DNA from: Streptomyces hyderabadensis
GTDB taxonomy: Bacteria > Actinomycetota > Actinomycetes > Streptomycetales > Streptomycetaceae
DNA length: 64,000 bases
Reading direction: 5' to 3'
NCBI RefSeq assembly: GCF_020404845.1
Contig: NZ_JAIOJZ010000031.1
Location: 25,489 to 89,488, forward strand
Below are positions 18,080 to 26,807 of this stretch, one piece after another (the stretch's first letter is position 1; each line of letters opens with the position of its first letter). The notes beneath the pieces were generated by a model. That model made no database searches. It was not told where the DNA came from and saw only the letters and a program-made list of their open reading frames with translations. Position numbers and translations under genes: made by a program.

Positions 18080-19327
18080 ATGAGCACATCGCAGCACCCG
18101 CCCCGGCGGATCCTGATCGTGGGCGCCGGGCTGGCCGGCGCGTCGGCCGCCGCCGCCCTGCGCGAGCAGGGGTTCGACGGTGACATCACGGTGTTCGGAG
18201 AGCAGTCCCACGACCCGTACGAACTTCCGCCGCTGTCCAAGGATGTCCTGCTGGGCCGGCGGGACGAACCTGACTGGGTCCGCGGGGCGGGCTACTGGGA
18301 CGACCACGGCATCACCCTGCGCCGTGACACCGCCGTCACCGCGCTCGAACCGGCCGACCACGAGATCGTCGACGCCGACGGCACGGCCCACGGATACGAC
18401 CGGCTGCTGCTGGCGACCGGGTCCCGCCCCCGTGTCCCGCCCGGCTTCGAGGCTCCCGGGGTGCACACGCTGCGCACCCTCGACGACGCCCTGGCCCTGC
18501 GCGAGAAGCTGACCGACGGAGCCCGCGTGGTGATCGTCGGCGCCGGATGGATCGGCTGCGAGGTCGCTTCGGCGGCCCGCGCCCGCGGCGCCCGGGTGAC
18601 CATGGTCGACCCCGTGCCGCTGCCGCTGCGGCACGTCCTCGGCGACCAGCTCGGAGCGGTCTTCCGCGACCTGCACGCCGACCACGGCGTCGTTTTGCGC
18701 CTGGGCGTCGGGGCGACCGGCGCCGAGGTCCGCCCCGACGGCCGGACGGTCCTGCTGGACGACGGCAGCGAACTGCCCGCCGACGTGGTGGTCGTCGGCG
18801 TCGGCGCCGTGCCCCGCACCGAAATCGCCGAAGCCGCCGGTCTGGACCTCGCGGCGGGCGCGGTCGCCACCGACGCCGCGCTGCGCACCTCCGCCCCCGA
18901 CGTCTACGCGGCCGGCGACATCGCCGCCCACGACCACCCGCGCCACGAGGGGCGCGTACGCGTCGAGCACTGGTCCAACGCCAAGGAGCAGGGCGCCCAC
19001 GTGGCGGGCAACCTCCTCGGCGGCCACGACGCCTACGACGTCGACCCGTACTTCTTCTCCGACCAGTACGACCTCGGCTGCGAGTACCGCGGCCTCGCCG
19101 ACCCCGCCCGCGACGAACTGGTCCTGCGCGGCGACCCGGCCACCCGCGAGTTCCTCGCCTTCTGGCTGCGCGACGGACGGATCACCGCCGCCCTCAACGT
19201 CAACTCCTGGGACCACGGCGACACACTCACCGCCCTGGTCGGCACCCGCGCACGGGTCTCCGCCCAGCAGCTCACCGAGGCGGACCTCGACGCGCTCGCC
19301 ACCGGCGACGCACCGCCCCGGCCATGA
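18080..19327 (+). CDS. FAD/NAD(P)-dependent oxidoreductase, ferredoxin-reductase family
   Basis: A 415-residue flavoprotein with two Rossmann dinucleotide-binding motifs: GAGLAGASAA near residue 14 for FAD, and VGAGWIGCEVASAA in the middle for NAD(P)H. The YAAGDIA motif and a C-terminal reductase domain follow. It resembles putidaredoxin/rhodocoxin reductases that feed electrons to ferredoxins. A GGGAGG ribosome-binding site precedes ATG 18080. The gene lies 33 bp after folE and its stop overlaps the next start as ATGA, so the genes are coupled. No ferredoxin or P450 is nearby; it may reduce a pterin-linked enzyme, but that is inference. Confidence 0.9.
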   Translation: MSTSQHPPRRILIVGAGLAGASAAAALREQGFDGDITVFGEQSHDPYELPPLSKDVLLGRRDEPDWVRGAGYWDDHGITLRRDTAVTALEPADHEIVDADGTAHGYDRLLLATGSRPRVPPGFEAPGVHTLRTLDDALALREKLTDGARVVIVGAGWIGCEVASAARARGARVTMVDPVPLPLRHVLGDQLGAVFRDLHADHGVVLRLGVGATGAEVRPDGRTVLLDDGSELPADVVVVGVGAVPRTEIAEAAGLDLAAGAVATDAALRTSAPDVYAAGDIAAHDHPRHEGRVRVEHWSNAKEQGAHVAGNLLGGHDAYDVDPYFFSDQYDLGCEYRGLADPARDELVLRGDPATREFLAFWLRDGRITAALNVNSWDHGDTLTALVGTRARVSAQQLTEADLDALATGDAPPRP

Positions 19328-20241
19328 GCGCCCTCGACCGGCCGACGACAGGAGCCGCACACACCATGCCCACCACAGCAGTCGACCTGGAGTTCCGCGG
19401 CCGCCGCGTAGTCGGCGACCGGCCCCTGGTGATGGCGATCGTCAATCGCACACCGGACTCCTTCTACGACCGGGGTGCCACCTTCGCCGCCGAGGCGGCC
19501 CGGTCCGCCATCGCCCGGGCCGTCGCCGAGGGCGCCGACATCATCGACCTCGGCGGCGTCACGGCCAGTCCGGGAGCGGAGGTTACGGCCGCCGAAGAAG
19601 TCGCCCGCGTCGTTCCGCTGGTGGAATGGGCCCGCGACCGCTACCCCGACCTGCTGATCAGTATCGACACCTGGCGCCACGAAGTCGGCGACGCGGCCTG
19701 CCGGGCCGGAGCGGACATCCTCAACGACGCCTGGGCCGCCGCGGACCCGAAGCTCATCGAGGTGGCCGCCGACCACGGGGCCGGCTACGTGTGCACGCAC
19801 ACCGGCGGCCGCACGCCCCGCGCCGGCCCCTTCCGGCCCGACTACCCCGACGTGGTGGCAGCCGTCCGCACCTCCGTCATCGACCTGGCGGAGCGGGCCG
19901 AAGCCGCCGGCGTGCCCCGCGGCGGCATCCTCATCGACGCCACCGGCTACGGCAAGAACACCGCCGACCACCTCCTCCTGCTCCGCAACCTCCGCGAGTT
20001 CACCCGGACCGGGTGGCCGGTCCTGATGGCGCTGTCCAACAAGTCGTTCGTGGGCGAGATGCTGGACGTGGAACTGGAGGACCGGCTGACCGGCACCCTC
20101 GCGGCGACCGCCATCGCCGCCAGGGACGGCGCCGCCGTCTTCCGGGCCCACCAGGTCCGGCCCACCCGGCACGTCGTCGAGATGGCCGCGGGCATCAACG
20201 GCAGCCGTCCTCCCGCCCGTACGAGTACCTGGATCGCCTGA
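19324..20241 (+). CDS. Dihydropteroate synthase homologue of the FolP2 type
   Basis: A TIM-barrel protein of about 305 residues. The motif MAIVNRTPDSFYDRGATF, the loop IDLGGVTASPG and SIDTWRHEV match mycobacterial FolP2 rather than true FolP. True FolP has the loop IDVGGESTRPG, and its Arg/Ser/Thr are absent here. DATGYGKNT and ALSNKSF also follow the FolP2 variants. FolP2 proteins have been reported to lack dihydropteroate synthase activity, and their role is unclear. The ATG at 19324 overlaps the previous stop, while ATG 19366, with ACAGGAG before it, is an equally good start. The placement beside folE suggests a modified-pterin substrate. Confidence 0.85.
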   Translation: MSALDRPTTGAAHTMPTTAVDLEFRGRRVVGDRPLVMAIVNRTPDSFYDRGATFAAEAARSAIARAVAEGADIIDLGGVTASPGAEVTAAEEVARVVPLVEWARDRYPDLLISIDTWRHEVGDAACRAGADILNDAWAAADPKLIEVAADHGAGYVCTHTGGRTPRAGPFRPDYPDVVAAVRTSVIDLAERAEAAGVPRGGILIDATGYGKNTADHLLLLRNLREFTRTGWPVLMALSNKSFVGEMLDVELEDRLTGTLAATAIAARDGAAVFRAHQVRPTRHVVEMAAGINGSRPPARTSTWIA

Positions 20242-20984
20242 TGCACCTGATCTGGCCCGCCGAACACGCCCGGCCCATCGACGACGACGAACTGGAACGC
20301 CTCTACACCTACCCGGACCGTGAGCGCTGGCTCGCCGTCAACTTCGTCGCCAGCGCCGACGGGGCCGTGGAAGTCGGCGGCCTGGCCAGGCCCCTGTCGA
20401 CCCCGTCCGACCGCAAGGTGCTGCGGCTCGGCAGCGACCTCGCCGACGTCCTGCTGATCGGTGCCACCACGGCCATGGTCGAGGGCTTCCGCGGTGTCCA
20501 TCCCGACCGGCGGACTCTCGACCGCCGGCGCCGCCACGGCCTGGCCGACGTTCCGCCGACGGCCGTGGTGAGCACGGGCCGATCACTGCCCCCCGACGCC
20601 CCGGTCATCACCCGGGCGCGCGTCCCGACCACCGTCCTCACCTGCGCTTCGGTACCCGAGCCCACGCGTCGGGCCTGGCAGGAGGCCGGGGCGGACGTCG
20701 TCGTCGCGGGCGAGGACACAGTCGACCTGGCCGCGGCGGTCACCGCACTCAACCGGCGGGGGCTGCGGCGCATCTACTGCGAAGGCGGGCCCCACCTGTT
20801 CGGAGCACTGACCGCGGCCGGACTGGTCGACGAACTCCGTCTGACCGTCTCCCCGTTGCTGACCGCGGGCCCGGCCGGCCGGATCGCCACCGGGCCACCC
20901 ACCCCGCCCACCGGCCTGCGCCTTGCCACTGCACTCGCCGAGGACGACACCCTGCTGCTGCGCTACCTCACGCCCTCGCGCTGA
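20241..20984 (+). CDS. RibD C-terminal-domain reductase (dihydrofolate-reductase fold)
   Basis: A 247-residue protein of the RibD_C / pyrimidine-reductase family, which uses NADPH to reduce pyrimidine or pterin rings. Family features are VNFVASADGAVEVGG, DVLLIGATTAMVEGF and the glycine-rich YCEGGPHLFGAL, followed by DELRLTVSPLL. It starts inside the stop codon of the FolP2-type gene (TGATG), so the operon continues translationally. It lacks the deaminase half of RibD, and no other riboflavin genes are near, so the substrate is more likely a pterin intermediate made by the adjacent enzymes. Confidence 0.88.
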   Translation: MHLIWPAEHARPIDDDELERLYTYPDRERWLAVNFVASADGAVEVGGLARPLSTPSDRKVLRLGSDLADVLLIGATTAMVEGFRGVHPDRRTLDRRRRHGLADVPPTAVVSTGRSLPPDAPVITRARVPTTVLTCASVPEPTRRAWQEAGADVVVAGEDTVDLAAAVTALNRRGLRRIYCEGGPHLFGALTAAGLVDELRLTVSPLLTAGPAGRIATGPPTPPTGLRLATALAEDDTLLLRYLTPSR

Positions 20985-21202
20985 ACCGGCACGGCCCAGG
21001 GGCCCGTTTCGGTCGAACGCCGGGACCAGCCCGATGCCGTGGTGGAGCGCGGCGACGTAGAGGGGGTTTCGGGGGGCGAACGAGAGGCCGTCCGCCATGC
21101 CCTGCCTCGACATCACGGGACCCGACAGACAACGCCCCCAGTTGACGTCCAGTGCCCTGACCCACGGCGGGGCCGCCCGAGGGGGTGGACCACCCACCAG
21201 TT

Positions 21203-21216
21203 TTGAACGTGTTCAA
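21203..21216. promoter_or_regulatory. Inverted repeat upstream of the epimerase gene
   Basis: TTGAAC-GT-GTTCAA has exact half-sites and lies about 42 bp before the start codon, within the likely promoter. It has the size of a dimeric TetR- or MarR-type operator. No regulator gene lies directly beside it. Confidence 0.5.
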
Positions 21217-21257
21217 CTCTTTGGTCTAAGCTCACCCGAGACGAAGGAGGGGAGCCG

Positions 21258-22226
21258 ATGAAGATTGTGATTCCAGGCGGCACCGGACAGGTCGGCGCTG
21301 TCCTGAAGCGCGCACTGGGCGGCGCCGGCCACGAGGTCGTGATCCTGACCAGACAGCCCAAGCGCGAGGGCGAGGTCCAGTGGGACGGTCGGACCCTGGG
21401 GCCGTGGACGGCTGCGGTGGACGGCAGCGATGTCGTCATCAATCTGGCCGGACGCTCCGTGAGTTGCCGGTACACGGCGGCCAATCTGCAGGAAATGATG
21501 GACTCCCGGGTCGACTCCGCCCGGGTCGTGGGCGCCGCGATCGCGGGTGCTGCCCGGCCGCCCCGCGTCTGGCTGCAGATGAGCACCGCGACGGTGTACG
21601 CGCACCGCTTCGACGCCCCCAACGACGAGGCCACCGGTGTGACCGGCGGTACCGAACCGGGCGTGCCGGACTACTGGGCGTACAGCGTCGAGATCGCCAA
21701 AGCCTGGGAGCAGGCTCAGCGGCAGGCCGAGACGCCGGCCACGCGCAAGGTCGCTCTGCGCTCGGCCATGGTGATGAGCCCCGACCCCGGCGGGGTCTTC
21801 GCCGTCCTGCTGGGACTGGCCCGCCTGGGTCTCGGCGGCCCGGTCGCCGGTGGCGCACAGTACGTGTCGTGGATCCACGAACACGACTTCGTGCGCGCGG
21901 TGGAGTTTCTGATCGACCGGGGAGACATCGCGGGACCGGTGCACCTGGCGGCTCCCCATCCCCTGCCACAGCGCGCGTTCATGCGCACCCTGCGCTCCGC
22001 GTGGGGTGTACCGGTGGGTCTCCCCGCGACCAAGTGGATGGCCGAGGTCGGCGCGTTCGCTCTGCGTACCGACACCGAACTGCTGCTGAAGAGCCGCCGT
22101 GTCGTCCCAGGCAGATTGGACCAGGCAGGCTTCGACTTTCAGTACACACAGTGGCCGCAGGCCGCGGATGAGCTGGTGCGCCGGGTACGCGAACGGGTCG
22201 GACGCGGCCCTGCGGCACGCCGGTGA
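21258..22226 (+). CDS. TIGR01777-family NAD(P)-binding epimerase-like protein (YfcH-like)
   Basis: A 322-residue extended SDR protein. It has an N-terminal Rossmann motif (PGGTGQVGAVL), the stretch VVINLAGRSVSCRYT that is typical of the family, a STATVYAH strand, and a C-terminal DUF1731-like tail (VPATKWMAEVGAFALRTDTELLLKSRRV in family form). The catalytic role of YfcH-like proteins is not established. A strong GAAGGAGGGG ribosome-binding site precedes ATG 21258. It is monocistronic, with an inverted repeat in its promoter, suggesting specific induction. Confidence 0.87.
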   Translation: MKIVIPGGTGQVGAVLKRALGGAGHEVVILTRQPKREGEVQWDGRTLGPWTAAVDGSDVVINLAGRSVSCRYTAANLQEMMDSRVDSARVVGAAIAGAARPPRVWLQMSTATVYAHRFDAPNDEATGVTGGTEPGVPDYWAYSVEIAKAWEQAQRQAETPATRKVALRSAMVMSPDPGGVFAVLLGLARLGLGGPVAGGAQYVSWIHEHDFVRAVEFLIDRGDIAGPVHLAAPHPLPQRAFMRTLRSAWGVPVGLPATKWMAEVGAFALRTDTELLLKSRRVVPGRLDQAGFDFQYTQWPQAADELVRRVRERVGRGPAARR

Positions 22227-22401
22227 TCGTCCTCTTCATCCCCTGAAGCCTTCACAGCTGAGGAAGTGGTCGCCGTAGTCCATGTGCACCACCTTCCCGT
22301 CGCATGACCAACTCGGGCTTGACGACGCACGTGGAAGCCCTCCACCCGGCCATTACCGCTGGCGTAATCGACCATGCTCCCCTGCTGCGGCATCGTGAGA
22401 C

Positions 22402-23037
22402 ATGTCAACGAGATCCCGACGAGGGTTCCGGCACCTGCCACGTGTGCCCGAACTACAGATGACAGCCCGCTGCATGCCGGCACCGGACGCTTCCCAGGTC
22501 GGCGGCGACTGGTGCGACGCGTTCGTCCTGCCCGACGGCGCAACCGCATTGGTCATCGGAGACGTGGCCGGACATGATCTTGACGCAGCGGCCGACATGG
22601 CCCAACTGCGAAAATGCTGCGCGCCTACGCCTTCTCCCAGCAGAAAACCCCCCAGCAAGATCGTCGAATGGCTGGACCAAGCCACCATGCAAATGTCCGG
22701 GCCCGCCATGGCCACCCTCGTCCTGGCCAGGCTCACGCACGTCGCATCCCTCGGCGCACACGGGATACTCCTCGGGACAGGACTGCGGGAGCCACGCCCG
22801 GACGTATCGCTGCTCCTGCCACCGGGGGCCACACTACTGCTGTATACCGACGGCCTCATCGAAGAGCCCGGCGCATCACTCGACGACGGACTCGACAGGC
22901 TGAGCCGCCACGCCGCTGCCCTCTCACACCAGTCCCTGGACACCTTCACAGACAAGCTACTCGCCCGTGCCCGCCCCGCAGCCAACGAGGACGACATTGC
23001 CCTTCTCGCCCTGCGCACCCAAGGTCGTGGAAAGTGA
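22402..23037 (+). pseudogene. Degenerate SpoIIE-type PP2C phosphatase
   Basis: Remnant of an anti-anti-sigma-type serine phosphatase. GGDWCDAFVLPDGATALVIGDVAGHD and the C-terminal LLLYTDGLIE...NEDDIALLAL are intact phosphatase motifs. The sensor domains are missing. The strand normally reading SNAGHPPPLL is deleted. Around 22608-22660 a compensating pair of frameshifts replaces the expected LRKMLRAYAFSQQ with an unrelated stretch. Compare the complete PAS-GAF-SpoIIE gene at 47138-49183. It is probably non-functional. Confidence 0.75.
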
Positions 23038-23141
23038 TCGACGAGTAGAAAGGGGCCAGGGCTCCGGACACGAGTCCGTGTTGGCCCCGCGACCTGAGGC
23101 CGACCCGCTCTCGTCCCCGGGTGGGACCCGCCGAGGGCGTA

Positions 23142-23159
23142 GTACTGCGTATTCAGTAC
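23142..23159. promoter_or_regulatory. Inverted repeat upstream of the MMPL exporter
   Basis: GTACTG-CGTATT-CAGTAC lies about 90 bp before the exporter start codon. The 6-nt half-sites are exact and are separated by six bases. The position suits an operator for the exporter, possibly bound by the downstream response regulator, but no binding data can be read from the sequence. Confidence 0.45.
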
Positions 23160-23249
23160 CCCGCAGTGTCGGCAGCGGGACGACGACAGGACACTCCCCT
23201 CTTCAGCAGTCTGGAGGCACCTTCGAGACCCGGATGCGGAGACCTCCCC

Positions 23250-25463
23250 GTGGCTGCTTTTCTGTATCGAATGGGCCGCTTGGCCTTCAGGCGACGCTGG
23301 ACCGTTGCCCTTGTCTGGGCCGCCGTACTGGCCGCCGTAGGACTTGCCGGCATGACCGCGCCGGAGGCGGAGGAGGAACCCTTCGCCATGCCGGGGATCG
23401 AGTCGCAGGAAGCCTTCGACCTGATGGAGGAGCGGTTCCCCGGCGCCGCCGCCGACGGCGCCACCGCCCGCGTCGTCTTCGTCTCGCCGAACGGCGAGAA
23501 GGTCACCGCCACCGAGAACAAGAAGGCCGTCGAGGCCGCGATAGCCGAACTCGGGGACGGCACCCAGGTCGAGAGCACCGTCGACCCGTACGAGTCCGGC
23601 GCGGTCAGCGAGGACGGCCTCACCGCGTACACGACCGTGACCTACAAGGTCGACGCCGCCGGCCTCACCGACGCCAGCCGCAGCCACCTGGCAGAGTCGC
23701 TCGAGCACGCCCGTGACTCCGGGCTCACCGTCGAGGCGGGCGGCGACGCCATGGAGGACATGGGCGGACCCAGCGGCACCGCCGAGGCAATCGGCATCTC
23801 CGTCGCCGCCGTCGTCCTGCTGATCACCTTCGGCTCACTGGCCGCCGCCGGACTCCCGCTGCTCACCGCGCTCATCGGCGTCGGCATCAGCCTGTTCGCC
23901 ATCACGGCCCTGGCCGGTCCGCTGGGCCTGGCCGACACCACCAGCACCGTGGCCGTCATGCTGGGCCTGGCCGTCGGCATCGACTACGCCCTGTTCATCG
24001 TCTCCCGCTACCGCGAGGAGCGCGCCAAGGGGCGGACCGCCCAGGAGGCCGTCGCCCTCGCCACCGGCACCGCGGGCTCCGCCGTGGTCTTCGCCGGGCT
24101 CACCGTCGTCATCGCGCTCGCCGGTCTCTCCGTCGTCGGCATCCCGATGCTGACGGAGATGGGCCTGGGCGCGGCGGGCGCGGTCGTCGTCGGCGTCCTC
24201 ATCGCGCTCACCCTGGTCCCGGCCTTCCTCGGCTTCTGGCCCAATGCCGTCCTGGCCCGCAAGGACCGCAAGGCCCGCCGAGCGGGCGGTACGCCGCGGG
24301 AGACGCGCAAGGTCAACGGCGGCACCCGCTGGGCGGGCTTCGTACTGCGCCGCCCGCTGCCCGTGCTGCTCGCGGCCGTCGCGGGCCTCGGCGCCCTGGC
24401 GCTGCCGATGACCGACCTTCAGCTCGGTATGCCCGGCGACGAGGCCAAGTCCACGGAGACCACCCAGCGGCGGGCCTACGACGCGCTCGCCGAGGGTTTC
24501 GGGCCCGGCTTCAACGGACCGTTGACCGTGGTCGTGGACGCCAAGGACGCCGATGACCCGAAGGCCGCGGCCGGGACCGTCTCCGAGCGGATCGGCGGCA
24601 CCGAGGGCGTGGTGTCGGTGTCCCCGGCCCAGTTCAACGAATCCGGCGACACGGCCGTCTTCTCCGTCGTCCCCGCCACCGCGCCGACCGGCCAGGAGAC
24701 CAAGGACCTGGTCAACACGATCCGCGGCGACCGGCCCGGCATCGAGTCCGAGGCCGGGGCGACCTTCGAGGTCACCGGGACCACCGCGATGAACATCGAC
24801 GTCTCCGAGAAGGTGCAGTCCGCGCTGGTGCCGTACCTGCTCGTGGTGGTCGGGCTCGCCGTGATCCTGCTGCTGGTGGTCTTCCGCTCGATCCTGGTCC
24901 CGCTGAAGGCGGCCGCCGGCTTCCTGCTCTCGGTGCTCGCCTCGCTCGGCGCGGTGGTCGTGGTCTTCCAGCAGGGCCACGGCGCCGATCTGCTGGGGGT
25001 AGAGACCACCGGCCCCATCATGAGCCTGATGCCGATCTTCCTGGTGGGCATCGTCTTCGGCCTCGCGATGGACTACGAGGTCTTCCTGGTCTCGCGGATG
25101 CGCGAGGCATACGTCCACGGTGAGCGGCCGGCCCAGGCCGTGACCTCCGGGTTCCAGCACAGCGCCCGGGTCGTCGTGGCCGCCGCGCTGATCATGATCG
25201 CGGTGTTCTCGGGGTTCATCGGGGACAGCGACGCCATGATCAAGATGATCGGCTTCGGCCTCGCCTCGGCCGTCCTGCTCGACGCCTTCGTGGTCCGGAT
25301 GGCGATCGTCCCGGCCGTCCTCGCCCTGCTCGGCGAGCGGGCCTGGTGGCTGCCGAAGTGGCTGGACCGGATCCTGCCCCGGGTCGACGTGGAGGGCGAG
25401 GCCCTGACCCGCCCGGCCGAGCCCGAGGCGGAACCGGCCGAGAAAGACCTCGCCCGCGCATGA
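23250..25463 (+). CDS. MMPL-family RND transporter
   Basis: A 737-residue integral membrane exporter of the MMPL family, which moves lipids or hydrophobic drugs out of the cell. The N-terminal helix (WTVALVWAAVLAAVGLAG) is followed by a periplasmic-type loop and five helices beginning at ISVAAVVLLITFGSL, with the conserved GIDYALFIVSRYREE. A second half repeats this layout, with GLAMDYEVFLVSRMREAY. The GTG at 23250 was chosen because GGAGA lies eight bases before it and the first helix begins soon after; upstream in-frame codons give an implausible leader. It is followed by a strong hairpin and then a two-component pair that may control it. Confidence 0.92.
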   Translation: MAAFLYRMGRLAFRRRWTVALVWAAVLAAVGLAGMTAPEAEEEPFAMPGIESQEAFDLMEERFPGAAADGATARVVFVSPNGEKVTATENKKAVEAAIAELGDGTQVESTVDPYESGAVSEDGLTAYTTVTYKVDAAGLTDASRSHLAESLEHARDSGLTVEAGGDAMEDMGGPSGTAEAIGISVAAVVLLITFGSLAAAGLPLLTALIGVGISLFAITALAGPLGLADTTSTVAVMLGLAVGIDYALFIVSRYREERAKGRTAQEAVALATGTAGSAVVFAGLTVVIALAGLSVVGIPMLTEMGLGAAGAVVVGVLIALTLVPAFLGFWPNAVLARKDRKARRAGGTPRETRKVNGGTRWAGFVLRRPLPVLLAAVAGLGALALPMTDLQLGMPGDEAKSTETTQRRAYDALAEGFGPGFNGPLTVVVDAKDADDPKAAAGTVSERIGGTEGVVSVSPAQFNESGDTAVFSVVPATAPTGQETKDLVNTIRGDRPGIESEAGATFEVTGTTAMNIDVSEKVQSALVPYLLVVVGLAVILLLVVFRSILVPLKAAAGFLLSVLASLGAVVVVFQQGHGADLLGVETTGPIMSLMPIFLVGIVFGLAMDYEVFLVSRMREAYVHGERPAQAVTSGFQHSARVVVAAALIMIAVFSGFIGDSDAMIKMIGFGLASAVLLDAFVVRMAIVPAVLALLGERAWWLPKWLDRILPRVDVEGEALTRPAEPEAEPAEKDLARA

Positions 25464-25474
25464 CCGGATGCGCG

Positions 25475-25513
25475 GAAGCCGCCCGAGGTCGCCCCCGCGA
25501 TCCGGGCGGCTTC
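25475..25513 (+). terminator. Strong hairpin between exporter and kinase genes
   Basis: GAAGCCGCCCG (25475-25485) pairs perfectly over 11 bp with CGGGCGGCTTC (25503-25513) around a 17-nt loop, starting 12 bp after the MMPL stop. There is no T-run. It would end or attenuate transcription before the kinase gene. Confidence 0.65.
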
Positions 25514-25559
25514 GCATCGTCCACCATGGATGCCAGCCCCTCACCCGAGAGAGCCCACC

Positions 25560-26807
25560 ATGAACAGCAGTCTGGAGCGCTACACCGAGCGCGTGGAGCA
25601 GTACGCGTCGCGCTTCTCGCGCTTCCCCCGCTTCCTGGAAGTGACGATGGTGCTGGCCCTCATCGGCTGCGCCTTCTTCGGCACCCAGCTCAGCCTCCCC
25701 GGCGTCGACCGCCCGGACACGGGGAAGTCGCTGGAGATCCTGCTCGGCCTGTCCTGCTTCGTCCTGCTGAAGTACCGCACCCACACCCGCACGGTCGTGG
25801 TCGTGGTCGCCGGGGTCACCATCGCCGCGATCGCGCGGGGGTACCTGCTCACCCCGATGCTGCTGGCCCCGCTGCTCGCCGCGATGTACTGGCTGGCCGT
25901 CCTGTGCGACCGCCGGACCGTTCGCCTGTACGCGCTCGTCGTCACGGTGGCTCTGCTGACGGTGAACCTGTTCTCCGACGGCATGCGCGACCTTTCCCCG
26001 GTCCTGACCGTGGTCGGCCCGGTGTTCTGGATGGCCCTGCCGCTCGTCGGCGGCAGCCTGGCCCGGCTGCGCGGCGACTACCTGGAAGCGGTCAAGGCGC
26101 GGGCCGAGCACGCCGAACGCACCCGGGAGGAGGAGGCCCGGCTGCGGGTCACCGAGGAACGCATGCGCATCGCCCGCGAGTTGCACGACGTTGTGGCCCA
26201 CCACCTGGCCCTCGCCAACGCCCAGGCCGGCACCGCCGCCCACCTCTCGCGCAGCAGCCCCGAGCAGAGCCGGAAGATCCTCGACGACCTCACCGGCACC
26301 ACCTCCGCGGCGCTGCGCGAGCTCAAGGCCACCCTGGGCCTGCTGCGCCAGGACGACCGGCCCGAGGGCGAGGGCCTGGACCCGGCGCCGGGACTCGCCC
26401 GCCTTCCCGAGCTGATCGATTCCTACCGCTCGGCGGGCCTGGAGGTCGTCGTCCACCAGGAGGGCGTGCGCCGCCCGCTGACGCCGGGCGTGGATCTGAC
26501 CGCGTACCGGATCGTGCAGGAAGCCCTCACCAACGTCGCCAAGCATGCCCCCGAACGCGCCGCCCATGTCGGCTTCACCTACGCCGACTCCCGGCTGCTC
26601 ATCACCGTCAGCAATGACGGCCCGGACACCGTCACCGCCGTCAACGGGACGTCCGGCGGTTTCGGGTTGCGGGGCATGCGGGAGCGCGCCCAGTCCATCG
26701 GCGGCGACCTGTGCGCGGGGCCCCGCCCCGAGGGCGGTTTCGAGGTCACCACCGCGCTGCCGCTGCAAGCGTCCGCCGCCGCCGTCGTCGAAGGAGAGTC
26801 CCCATGA
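25560..26807 (+). CDS. Two-component sensor histidine kinase (NarL/LiaS-type)
   Basis: A 415-residue kinase. The N-terminal half has about five to six hydrophobic segments (residues 28-165) with short loops, so it probably senses a membrane signal. A coiled segment rich in Arg/Glu leads to the HisKA_3 dimerisation box RIARELHDVVAHHLA, with phospho-acceptor His209. The ATPase domain has NVAKHA (N box) and GFGLRGMRERA (G box). ATG 25560 was preferred over an earlier in-frame ATG because the latter has no ribosome-binding site. Its stop overlaps the regulator start as ATGA. Targets may include the MMPL exporter upstream. Confidence 0.9.
   Translation: MNSSLERYTERVEQYASRFSRFPRFLEVTMVLALIGCAFFGTQLSLPGVDRPDTGKSLEILLGLSCFVLLKYRTHTRTVVVVVAGVTIAAIARGYLLTPMLLAPLLAAMYWLAVLCDRRTVRLYALVVTVALLTVNLFSDGMRDLSPVLTVVGPVFWMALPLVGGSLARLRGDYLEAVKARAEHAERTREEEARLRVTEERMRIARELHDVVAHHLALANAQAGTAAHLSRSSPEQSRKILDDLTGTTSAALRELKATLGLLRQDDRPEGEGLDPAPGLARLPELIDSYRSAGLEVVVHQEGVRRPLTPGVDLTAYRIVQEALTNVAKHAPERAAHVGFTYADSRLLITVSNDGPDTVTAVNGTSGGFGLRGMRERAQSIGGDLCAGPRPEGGFEVTTALPLQASAAAVVEGESP

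Noticed and set aside
20985..21202. Minus-strand stretch reading MSRQGMADGLSFAPRNPLY as a possible gene remnant between the pterin operon and the epimerase
   Set aside because: No family was recognised and no flanking homologous sequence supports it; it may be debris or chance.
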